From contig JABMLP010000031.1 of NCBI GenBank assembly GCA_013176395.1, positions 310,001-374,000 of the forward strand: a stretch of 64,000 nt of DNA. Reading direction: 5' to 3'. The notes beneath the pieces are model-generated. The model made no database searches. It saw nothing but the letters and a program-made list of their open reading frames with translations, and was not told where the DNA came from. Below, piece after piece: positions 31,470 to 41,707 of the stretch; position 1 is the stretch's first letter; each line of letters opens with the position of its first letter. Origin of the DNA: Venturia oleaginea (taxonomy: Eukaryota > Ascomycota > Dothideomycetes > Venturiales > Venturiaceae). The position numbers and the translations under genes were made by a program.

Positions 31470-34287
31470 CTACAAGCTCTGCCCAGGAAAAGGCGTCCAA
31501 GTATCCTCCCTCCCCCCCTCCAAAGTCTTCAGAAACCTCTCCAACCTCTCCTCATACTCCTTCGTCCCCTCAACCAACCCCCCAACTCCCTCAGTACCAT
31601 TCCAACTCCCATCCAACCCCTTCCCCCAAAACCCCTCCGAGAACACAGCACTCCCCGAATCAACCCCCCGCCTATCCCACTGATGCCCAGGCCTCGTCTC
31701 ATTCCCCACAACCCTAACCTTCTCCTCCCAAAGTCTCTTCGCCAATTGCCGGTACAAAAACCGATTCCCCCCATTATACGCCATATTGTGATCCGAATCC
31801 GTGAAGTATTGAACCTGAAATTTATCAGGTCCAACACCACCCCCAACAAGTGTATCAACCAACGCCGCCGAGTTCTGGAAATGCACATTGTCATCGCCAG
31901 TACCATGCTGAAGCAGGATACCCCCAGCAATATTCTTGAAGCCGCTCACATTACGGACAGAGGTACTGGTGTAATTCGCTGCATTGGTGGTGGGGAGACC
32001 CATGAAGCGTTCCGTATACATGGAATCGTAAAGGCGCCAATCAGATACAGGAGCCGTGATAAGCGCGAGTGAAACCACGCCCGAATCTCTTTCGACGACT
32101 TTGGCGGATACGTAGCCGCCGTAGGACCATCCCCAGATGGCGATTTTATTCCTGTCTATGAATTTGTTTTGGCGCGCGAGTTGCGTGGCGGCCCAGACTT
32201 GGTCTTCGGCTTCCATTTGGCCTAGGTGGTGGGCTACTTGGGTTCTGAAGGCGCGGCCGCGGTTGCCGGTGCCGCGGTTGTCGATGGTGTAGGTGAAGTA
32301 TTCTAGGTCTGGATCTGAGGCGATGTAGGCTTTGAAGTCGAATTCTTGCATTCTTTTTGTGACGGATTGAGCTCCGGGTGCGCCGTACGGTGTGAGTAGG
32401 ACTGGGTATTTTTTGTCTGGGTTGAAATTGGCTGGATACCTCAACATGACGGAAATGTTCCAACCGGCGGGGTGTTTGAGATCGGCGTATCTTATGATGG
32501 GTAACTTGTATTCCTTGAGTTTATCCTGCAGGGCTTTGTTGGAAGTGATTGTTCGGATGGGGTTTTTGAAATCACCCATGGCGTAGAGTTCCTGGTATGG
32601 GACGTTTGGACCTTCATAATTTATGACGACGTATTTACTTCCCGGCGAGAAGGAAGCAGAGTAGAATCCCGGTTTGGAGGCATCGGTGATTTGTTTCCTT
32701 TCAAAGGTACGGTACGAGACCATGTAAAGATGAGATTCCGTAGCGTGATGTTCCGAGGACGTGTAAAAAATCACCTTTGCCTCTTTGTCTATGTGCAGTA
32801 TTTCGCGGGCGTCGAAGTCACCGACCGTCACGGGGATGGCATCGTTCTTGGCGAACATGGTTGGGAAGAGGTAGTAGTTATCCCAATTCGTCAAATCTGT
32901 TTTGTCGAGGAAGTATTCTTCGCAGCAGCCATTCTTACCCCAGACATCGAGTGGATCGTACTGAGCAATTACTCCGAGATATCTCATGGTCTTGGTGTTG
33001 TCGATCCATCCATCACCTCCCTCCTGGCTCTTGATGACTTTTGTGCTGTTGTCTCGGGTATCGTATAGGACGAGTTTCGATGCATCTTGAACTCGGTTGA
33101 AAGTGCGAGCAGCTAGTCGGTCCCCTAGCCACGCGACTTCACCAATGATGCAATCATTTGGCTCAAAGTAGGTGATGGTGTTAACGTCGATCATCAAGGA
33201 CTCCGGCCCTAACTGACCCCAATTCAGGGTCAGTAGGGAAAGTTTTACGGTAGGATTCTTGGTTCCAACTTTTGGATATCGAATCTCCAGTTCTCGCGGA
33301 TAGCTTTGCGCAAGAGATGCTGAAGAATTTTTGCGATCCATGTAATACGGCACGCGGTAAGTCTGTACGCCGGTCTCATTGAAGCTCAAGTAGGCGAGAC
33401 GATCTCCAGCTTCGTTAAACCATAGTGCAAAATTGGTCTCAAGAATTTCCTCTTCGTAGACCCAGTCCGGAACTCCATTGAACATATCTGGACCGCCATT
33501 TTTAGTAACCTGAGTAGTTTTCCCATCCTTCCAGATATAGATATTATTCCCACGGACATAAGCAATGATGCTTTCTCTGTTTCTTGATCAGCTGACGTTC
33601 TTATGCAATCGGAGTCTAAGCATGCACTCGCAACAAAATCTATCAAATCACTTACTTCAAATTCTTACTCCAGACAGCATATTGAACATCCCGATTTTGA
33701 TCTGCAACCAAAGGCACAATATTCCCAGTCCCAACATCCTGAACAAAGTAGTCGGCAAAATACGAGCTTCGATATTGCTTCTTCGCGTTCGTCGAGTACA
33801 ATATCTTCGTCGCATTCGAATTGGGCCATATTTCACGAATACCATTCGGCATCTTGGCGGCAGGGACAAGAGTCGTTTGTTTTCCTGTAACGATGTCTTC
33901 GAGGACGAGACCGGCGGCAGTAGTTCTCATATGGAGTCCGTCCTGACTACCATTTTTTACCCATTCGAACTCTTTGATTTCCGGGAAGAGCTCTCCACTG
34001 ATGTGTTGTTAGCAAAAGGGGCTTCGAGCTCTCAACATGAATAACAAGTGTTGGACATGAAATTACGTCTGCATGCTCTTCGAAACAGTTTTGTAGCCAT
34101 GAACAACCGTGATCGAATTGCGAAGGCGAATAACAAGAAATCCAACATACCTTTGCGTGACATTGAAAGTCAGCAATTTAGTCCCATTGCTCGTCGGCTG
34201 ATGCGCGGTCCTAACAATCGGCTGTACAGCTGCCCATCCCAACCCCACGAACCAAGCGGCTAAAAAGCCGAAGAATAGAATCAACAT
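31470..34287 (-). CDS. Secreted dipeptidyl-peptidase IV (serine protease family S9B)
   Basis: Three exons, 34287-34151, 33997-33656 and 33570-31470 (introns 153 and 85 bp, in phase), 859 residues. A hydrophobic N-terminus (LILFFGFLAAWFVGLGWA) acts as signal peptide or anchor. The beta-propeller half contains FADYFVQDV, FNGVPDWVYEEEIL (the EE pair that holds the substrate amino-terminus) and PYYMD. The hydrolase half has the catalytic Ser in GWSYGG, Asp in GTGDDNVHF and His in DSDHNMAY. Fungal DPP IV clips X-Pro or X-Ala dipeptides from proteins and peptides outside the cell. About 80 residues at the C-terminus extend beyond the usual length and are Gly/Glu-rich. The ATG at 34287 is the first that gives a signal peptide in frame. 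Confidence 0.93.
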
Positions 34288-34753
34288 CAAGAAAGCATTA
34301 GTATCGACAAAGCAAGAAACGAGCGACGAGAAGGACGGTGAAACGGAAGGTACACGTTGGAGTAAAGTTGCGTTGTAGGTGAATTGCCATTCTCGACACT
34401 CTTGCCGTTGCGATCACGGGTTCGGGGTCGCGTACGCTTAAGCTATCAATGTATTTTAGATTGGGGAACCAATCAAAGGGGCCGTATGTATTGGAAGATT
34501 TAATTTTCGATGTGATAATAAAGTGCTTAGAGCCGCGTACGTGACCGAGCTTTGGGTCGTGCAGGGTCTTGCTGTGGTTTAACGGCAAATCGTCTTCTCT
34601 GCAAGGGATTGGGCGCGGTGCGAGGCAAGGTCGTTCGGACAATTGTAGGAACGGTGGTATGAAATTGTGGACTCCAGGAAAAATGGGAAAGCTTATGCCA
34701 AATTGGTTGACCAGGGCTGGTAATGGTCGATATTCAGACTTCCAAGACGCCGA
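34288..34753. other. Intergenic
   Basis: Promoter side of the peptidase gene and 3' side of the kinase-like gene. The 114-codon minus frame at 34298-34642 has no family support. Confidence 0.45.
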
Positions 34754-35893
34754 TCATGAATCAGGGCTCTCTGCCCTGGAAACGATTCCGGGCTCCGTAG
34801 GCTCCTTCTGTTCTAGCCCGGCAACTTGCGAAAGCGGGAGCGAAGCATAGTCATGCGCATCCCCAAGGAACGCATCCAAATGAATCAGCTCCTCCATGTC
34901 GCGTTCGGGCGTGATAACCCGATCAATCGCACCGCCATCCCAGGCAAATCCATACCACAGCAGTGTTCCGATGGTCTTTGACATTACCACCAACTCCATG
35001 AGTCCATCATCTTCTTGAAGTGCTGGAATTTTCGACCTGAGGATTTGCCAAAACAGACGACGAAGATCAGAGGCGCCGTCGTAGGATACGAAGGACCTAC
35101 TTCCAATCACAGAATCCCTTCTCGTTGAGGGCGCCAGTCGGCCCAGAAGATGCTCAAGGCCATAAAGACAGGTACCGAAAGGAAGATACTCCGCCTCAGC
35201 CCAGTCAACGATGCCAGTCAGATTTCCAGTATCTGGATCGCACATGATGTTAGAAGGGATTGTATCTCCGTGGTTGACAACAACTGGTAGTTGCGCAAGT
35301 GATGAGAGGTTGTCCAACATTCTCTGTGCAACTGCTCGATGTTGGCGATATGGTAATTGCTGCGCAAGCATTCCCAGCTTCTTTGGTATTTGACTGCCTA
35401 CTTTACCACCACAGGCTGGCTGTTTATTGTTCCTCGTAGAGTCCCAACCGCGAGACACAAAATCTGCAAAGTCGCGTACGAGATTCTCCTGCAGTCGCAG
35501 CTCCATTGCTGTCAAACGTGGGCCAAGTGGAGCAATGATTTTGAAGGTTACACCCGAAATGACGTCCATCTCGTAACACACTGCTGGTGGGTTTGAGACG
35601 TGATATGCTGAGAGACTGGACACATCATGTCGCTGAATAGAAGGGACGTAAGCACCATACGCAAGCCTTGCCTCGGCCACAAGATTAATGTCTAGGTCGA
35701 AAGCCGGCTGACGGAATTGCAGGATCCTGTGGTAGACCTCGTCGTCTTTGGTGTATTGCAAGGCAAAAGTTGTACTGCAAGCGCCTTGGTGAGGTAGCAG
35801 TTGCGTATGACAGCCCGGGAATAATTCTTTCGAAAGTGCTTGGAGATGGGAGTAGTCTTCATAATCAGTAGTCGAGCAGGAATAGTTGGCCAT
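34754..35893 (-). CDS. Aminoglycoside-phosphotransferase-like (APH) kinase-fold protein
   Basis: Single exon, 379 residues. The kinase-fold catalytic loop is clear: VVVNHGDTIPSNIM carries the HGD...N catalytic motif at about residue 215, and TGIVDWAEAEYLPFG supplies the metal-binding Asp. Fungal members of this family are abundant and mostly unassigned; they phosphorylate small hydroxylated compounds or have lost activity. No signal peptide or extra domain is present. The ATG at 35893 is the first in the frame. The substrate is unknown. Confidence 0.82.
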   Translation of the reverse strand: MANYSCSTTDYEDYSHLQALSKELFPGCHTQLLPHQGACSTTFALQYTKDDEVYHRILQFRQPAFDLDINLVAEARLAYGAYVPSIQRHDVSSLSAYHVSNPPAVCYEMDVISGVTFKIIAPLGPRLTAMELRLQENLVRDFADFVSRGWDSTRNNKQPACGGKVGSQIPKKLGMLAQQLPYRQHRAVAQRMLDNLSSLAQLPVVVNHGDTIPSNIMCDPDTGNLTGIVDWAEAEYLPFGTCLYGLEHLLGRLAPSTRRDSVIGSRSFVSYDGASDLRRLFWQILRSKIPALQEDDGLMELVVMSKTIGTLLWYGFAWDGGAIDRVITPERDMEELIHLDAFLGDAHDYASLPLSQVAGLEQKEPTEPGIVSRAESPDS

Positions 35894-36774
35894 GATCAAA
35901 AATTGCCTATGAGAAGCAATCGATACTCGGAACCTGTAGATGATTTATATCTCGAGCGGGGTCAAACATGTTGTCCCACGCGCTGATCCGCTGATACGCG
36001 AACTGCCAGACGCGTGGGATAATGAAAGGAAAGCATTCGTCAGATACCGTATAGCCTAGAGTTTGTTATAGGATATCCTTCCTATCTCTGCTGACTAAGC
36101 GCTGGAGGCTGGGATTACTAAGACAGGATCTTGATCACTAAATACTCCAAGTAAGTAAGATAGATTACTCTTTAATCGCCTGAATGCAACCGAATATCTC
36201 TTCAAAGAATATAACTTACCTCTTCACCAACCTTCTCCTTACCTTGTCAAATGTTTCAGCTTCACTAATCGTCCTTTTTTTAGCTATAACCAGTTTGCGC
36301 AGTCCACCCTCACACCTATCACAGTAAAACAACAACGGAAACTCATAACAAACTCAAAGTAAAATCCTCAAATCCATCCCAAAAACAAATACCAAAGAAT
36401 CTCCAGCCTCACTAACGGAGCTACAAAACAAATCAACAAACAATCGCACAGTATCACAATTCAAAGAATACCAATAAAGTTGATGAGTTGTGATGATTAG
36501 AAAATCGAGGTGGCTGACAAGCTCCCCCCTTTTGTCACCACACCACACCACATCGGGTAAGCGCTAAGAATATCCAAGACATTAAGATTCTTCTCCCAGC
36601 ATTTCCCTCAGAGAAATCTATTATGATTACATTTCTAATAATACCACTTAATCAATATACAATAATCTATCAATCCGGTTTAAATCAACCGAAGAGCCCA
36701 CTCCCAGATTTTCTCCCCAGGAACGAAGCATACTTGCTTCGAGCGAGTTCCCATGTCAGACTTTTCACCCGTCA
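35894..36774. other. Intergenic
   Basis: AT-rich; no gene or repeat recognised between the kinase-like gene and the translocase gene. Confidence 0.5.
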
Positions 36775-39656
36775 CTAACTAGTAGTCTTAGCAAAGACAT
36801 ACGCAACCCTCGTCTCCTCCTCCCTTAAACAATCCATCAAAACCAAATCTTCAACAAGCGCCTCAACCTCCTCCTCCCCATTACGCACTCTCTCAACATC
36901 GATATGCAGAAACTTCATCAACGTAGCCGTCTCCTCATCACCCCTGCCATACTTGGCCTTCGCCTCCCTCTTCTCCTTCGCCTCCAATTTCCTAATCTTT
37001 CGCTCCTGCTCTTCCATGTTCACAGTCGCCGCACTAACAAGTTTACCGAGAATAGGCAATTCCTCATCATCATCGCTATCATCATCAGCGGCAGAATCGT
37101 CCATGGAGGTACCAAAGTTCTTCTCGCCACTCTCCCCGTCATCCTCGTTCTCTTCGATCAAACACTCTTTCTCAGGCGCATTGCCTTTCCCCTCACAGTC
37201 GCAACCGAGAAGTTCATGAGTCTTCGGCGGTCCATCGTCGTCATCAAGCGTGAAAAGAGCTTTCAACTCTTCCTTCGAAAAGCTTTGATTCGACTTCTTA
37301 CTATCAACCACAGCATCGGCGAGTCCCATCTTCATAACTTGCCGTTGGTAGATTTTCTCGTCCAGAGCACCCTTGACAACAAATCGGTAGATGAAGCAAT
37401 GATTCTTTTGCCCGTCACGATGAATGCGTGCCATAGCCTGAAGGTCAGTAGCAGGGTTCCAGTCAACATCAAAGAGAACAAGACGTGAGGCTCCGATCAA
37501 ATTGATACCAGCTCCACCAGCTTTGGCAGAAAGAAGGAAAGCAAAGCATTGATCAGGCTTCTCTTTGTTGAACTTGTCGACCAGTGCTTGACGCTTGTTG
37601 GTCGGAGTACTTCCATCAAGACGGAGGAAGTTGTACCCATGCGCCGTGAGGAGATTACCCAGAATGTCAAGCGTCGAAGTGTAATTGGATACCAGAACAA
37701 TCTTCTCCTGCGTGTTACCTCGTAGCTGGTGGAGTAGGGAGTTGAGAACCAGAATTTTGGCGCTGGCTCCATTGTCAACTTTGAGAAGTTTGGGTGGAAG
37801 ACTGGCTAGAAGGTTGGTGGTATTTTCGCTATTGTCCTCAGACGATTGCTTTGTCAGAAGTGCGGGACTGTTGCAGATCTTTTTGAGGACGTTGATCAGT
37901 TGTAGAGAGGCTTCATTGGATCCCATGGAAGCGGCGAAGATTGGTGACTCCAGAACAGCACGATACAGGGCGGCTTGAGGTGGAGTCGGCCGGCAAAAGA
38001 GAACGGTCTCCGTCTTTGGTGGCAGATACTTTGCAATGACATCTGCAGTGCGTCGCAGAATGAACTGTCCAGTCAGGCGTGCCAGTTCTTCGCTGCGACC
38101 CTCTCCCTTCTCGGTATCTTTTGCGGTGGCCTCTGGTTGGCGAGCCTTGACGATCGGAGTTTCGAATTCGCGTTTGAAAGTGGTGTACTTCCCAAGTAGA
38201 CCAGGGTTGACCAAGTCCACCATGGCAAAGAACTCGCTCAAATCGTTCTGCAATGGTGTGCCAGACAGAACGATTCTTCGCTCAGTCTTGAGAGATCTGA
38301 TCGCTGCCGCTGCCTTGTTCTGAGCAGTCTTCAGGCGATGACCTTCGTCAGCGATGACAATATCAATAGAGTCACCTTCGTTGAGCTCTTTCTGAACAGT
38401 GCGAAGCTTCTCGTAGCCAATGATCATTACGCTGTAACTCTTGCCTTTGGTGAAATCTGTGAGCCGGATCTTCTTGTCGTTGTCAACGACAAAGACACCA
38501 ACTTTGTCAGTACCGAGCCATTTCCGAAATTCCTTCCTCCAATTTTGAATCAGTGACCGGACAGACGATGAGCGCTTTCTTGACGACAGGACCCATTCCG
38601 TTGATTGGGTTCTGTTTGAGAAGTGTCCACAGCAAAGCAATTGTCTGCAATGTCTTTCCCAGCCCCATCTCGTCTGCCAAAATTGCGCCTTCTCCAGACT
38701 CTCGCATACCCATGACGCACTCGTACATGAATCTGACGCCCTCGCGTTGATGATCGCGGAGATGTCGAGCCAGAAAAGGATCCATAACGACGTCCACAAC
38801 CTGCTTGCCTTTAGCCACAATTTTTGGACGCTTCATAACAAGCGCATCTGGTGCATCAGGATTATGTCGTGGTTTTGGAGCAGGTGGTGGCAACCGCTCT
38901 TCCCCAGATGGTCGTCGTTCATTCATAGGATTCTTGAATTTAGCCTTGAATTGCTGGCTGGCAACATTGACGGTCTTCTGTGGTACCTCATCCCCTTCTG
39001 CCTCTTCCTCCTTGATCTTCTGGGCCTTCGTTGGCTTCTTGAAGGGGGCAGGAGCTGGCTTCTTCTCAGGTGGCCTGCCGCCTAGAAAAGGTTTGCCAGC
39101 TAGGAAGTCCTCCCTTGACAAGACTGCATCAATCTCGACATCCTTGCCACCGACAGAGAGTGTAGAACCAGGAAACAGGGGTAGCTTCCACATGGTCTTG
39201 CCCATTTCTCGACCGTCTATGTCTTGTAGGTGGGCGTATCCGTATGTTATGGAAAGGACACCGTCGCCGTCCCATGTCTTATGCTTCTTCTGGGTGGGCT
39301 TTCTCCTGACATTAATCAGTAGTGGAAATGTAAAGCGTGAGATGCTTGTACCATAAGACAGTGTAGTAACTCTCAATGCCGCTGTACTCTTTCGCTGCAG
39401 GCTCGGCACTTTTGCCGTTATTCAGTGTCTTAAGAGGAGTCCGATGAGCGAGGAACGTCTTCCCAGGCTTGGGTGCTGGCTTTGGCAACGCAGCATACTG
39501 AGCTGCGGCAGTTGTTGTAGCACCAGAATCGCTGTCCTTGCTGATCCTTCTCTTCTTCGCAGGCGGCTCTGAGGAGCCATTATTTGATTGCGTTGGCTTC
39601 TCGTTCTCGGACGGCCTCCTGTTCAGCTGCAGAGGCTTAAAGGGCTTGTAGGTCAT
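36775..39656 (-). CDS. RDH54/TID1-type SNF2 recombination translocase, with a 2-nt frameshift
   Basis: Two exons, 39656-39352 and 39305-36775, with a 46-bp intron; about 945 residues if the frame were whole. The N-terminus has [21 protein letters not shown], which marks the Rdh54/Rad54B branch. SNF2 motifs follow: I (ADEMGLGKTLQTI), II (IADEGHRLK), III (LSGTPLQNDLSEFF), V (SAKAGGAGINLIGASRL) and VI (QAMARIHRDGQK). Rdh54 moves along DNA and strips or remodels Rad51/Dmc1 in recombinational repair and meiosis. Within motif Ia, reading breaks at about 38556: LIVCPVT continues two bases out of frame as LIQNWRKEFRKWLG, as if ACTCTG had become ACTG. No intron fits. All else is intact, so either the gene was recently broken or the sequence has an error. 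Confidence 0.9.
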
Positions 39657-40203
39657 GATTTTTGTGTGTATTGATGATGGTCGTCTGACGACGCGAGTTG
39701 GAAGACGCGCCGAATTTTGGTCTGCGCGTCGATCTTTTCATCCGAACATGTCACACTACAATTTTGCTCTGTGCATATCAATCGCTATACATTTCGTTTT
39801 TTTTCAATCTCAGTAATATTTGGGAGCAACAGGATCCGAATAGATTCTTCACGATGTTGTATATTCTCGACCTTGTTCAAAATCCTGCCATTTTCAACCA
39901 TTTGCAACCACTTTCACCTGGAATGAAGAAGTGAGGTCGCCAATGACTCGCCCTTTGACGTATACTTTCAAATCAAAAAGTCACCTTCGAGTGACAATTG
40001 ATAACTTCAAAGTCCTGCAATCCATATGGCCAGAAATTCATCGTTAGACTTGAATGCCAACGCCGTATTGGATTGATTTGGACAATTGGTATTCATGATG
40101 CTGATACCTCAACAGCATATGTACAACTCGTCAGCCATAAGCTATCATACAAGTCCATATCGCTATGCCCATTGTAAACGCTCAGCCTTCTATTTTGCAA
40201 CAA
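39657..40203. other. Intergenic
   Basis: Promoter side of the RDH54-like gene and 3' side of the ATP12-like gene. Nothing else seen. Confidence 0.5.
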
Positions 40204-41307
40204 TCATGCTCCATCAGCGTGCACCAGCAGGATGACACTGCCCAATTGCCGTCTCAAATCCTCCTTTTCCACATCATGCGTGTCTTCAACCTCACCCCAC
40301 ATATCCATCTGCCAATTGACTTCCAAGCTAGCCGCCTCAGCAGCATGCTGAATGCCAAACTTTTCTTGTCCCTCACTGCTCTTCCTCAATGCCGCGTATT
40401 TCTGGCCCCACTCAACCAACAAGCGAGCAGCAACAAGTAGAGACTTTGATGCCAAAACGCCACGCTCCAATCCTGCGAGCTCAAAAGCGGGCATCTCGTA
40501 TATCCAACTTCGAATCACCTCCTGTGTCATCTGTGGTTGCGCCGCAGGCACAATGCTTTCATCGTCCAAAATGGGATTGATCTCAACACCAGGCCACACC
40601 TTGGTCGTCAAATGGCTGATGATGGACTTGGCCGAGCGGATCTGCTTTGAGCGCAAGCTCTCCCCTTCGCGATCGAAGTTCAGGGCAACGGGATCGTGGA
40701 TGTTCCTCTCGGGCGCCCAACAGAGTAGAGTGTCGGTGCTGAGATAGCGCATCAACATCTTGACCAGGTCGTCTCTTATTTTGGTGTTTCCTGACTCGTC
40801 TGCTTCTTGGATGTCAATTGCTCGAGAAACGAGCGAAGTCAGGGGTATATAGTAATGTTTCAAGGCTTGCTGCGCGCTGACCAAAAGATCCCATTCCAAC
40901 GCGATTGCAGTGGCCAGGTGGTGCTTGTTGTGCGGAATCGTGAGCACTCTCTTGTTGGATGTCCGCACTGGCCGGGAGTCGAGATATATCTGCCAGCCAT
41001 CGGGAGAGTCTTTGACGATGACTTGTTTCCAGAATCGCTTTTGCAGGGCAGTGGAAGGTTTCGCCGCGTTTGGTTTCAGTTGGCGACCTCGCTCCAGCAA
41101 CTCAGCTTGCTTCCGTTTCCGCGCAACGCGTTCATCGAGCTCGGATCTGGTGGGCTGCGGGGGCGCAGGAGGAGGCCCTAGAGCTGTTGGGTGCGGTATG
41201 GGCGTGGCAGCATTGCTCTGCGAAGTGTGAAGGAGCCGGTGACTTGCAGCCGGTGGGATTGGCAGAGGGCATTGGTTATGTCGAAGCGCAAAAGCACAGC
41301 GTCTCAT
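40204..41307 (-). CDS. ATP12: F1-ATPase assembly chaperone ATP12
   Basis: Single exon, 367 residues. The first 30 residues are Arg/His/Ser-rich and end in LLHTSQSNA, a good mitochondrial presequence. The ATP12 domain fills residues 95-350: RFWKQVIVKDSPDGWQIYLDSRPVRTSNKRVLTIP at its start, AIALEWD, PLTSLVSRAIDI, YLSTDTLLCWAP, and FELAGLERGVLASKSLLVAARLLVE near the end. Atp12 binds free alpha subunits in the matrix and hands them on for F1 assembly. It is divergent from the next gene with 400 bp between. Confidence 0.95.
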   Translation of the reverse strand: MRRCAFALRHNQCPLPIPPAASHRLLHTSQSNAATPIPHPTALGPPPAPPQPTRSELDERVARKRKQAELLERGRQLKPNAAKPSTALQKRFWKQVIVKDSPDGWQIYLDSRPVRTSNKRVLTIPHNKHHLATAIALEWDLLVSAQQALKHYYIPLTSLVSRAIDIQEADESGNTKIRDDLVKMLMRYLSTDTLLCWAPERNIHDPVALNFDREGESLRSKQIRSAKSIISHLTTKVWPGVEINPILDDESIVPAAQPQMTQEVIRSWIYEMPAFELAGLERGVLASKSLLVAARLLVEWGQKYAALRKSSEGQEKFGIQHAAEAASLEVNWQMDMWGEVEDTHDVEKEDLRRQLGSVILLVHADGA

Positions 41308-41707
41308 GGCACCTGCAGCGGGCGGGACAAGCGAATGGCACGCGAATTGGTCGTCGGGATGGTATTGGTATTGGTTTGGGGGTGCTTATGAATGTCTGAT
41401 GGATAGAAGTATGCGAACATGGTTGCTCCAACCGAGAAACGAGAAATGGACGCCATTGATCCCGATAGGTCTGGAATCACATCGGCTCGCCCAGCTCCCC
41501 AAGGCGAGGATGGTGAAGGCAATAATTTCCCGCCCGGGGTCGATGAGGAAGGGCCGCAATCAGAATTGATATCAGGCAAGCCGTACCCCAGACTATTATG
41601 AACCTGCACGCTGGAAAACTAGCACTACTCGCCCTACGGAGGAGTCCTGAATAGAGACAGCTCCGTCTAGTAACCCCCTATGGCCTTGAACCGTTAGACT
41701 TCCAGCC
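41308..41707. promoter_or_regulatory. Shared divergent promoter region (ATP12 / Zn2Cys6 factor)
   Basis: 400 bp between two start codons facing away from each other. No TATA box stands out. It must hold both promoters, but no individual site can be named. Confidence 0.45.
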
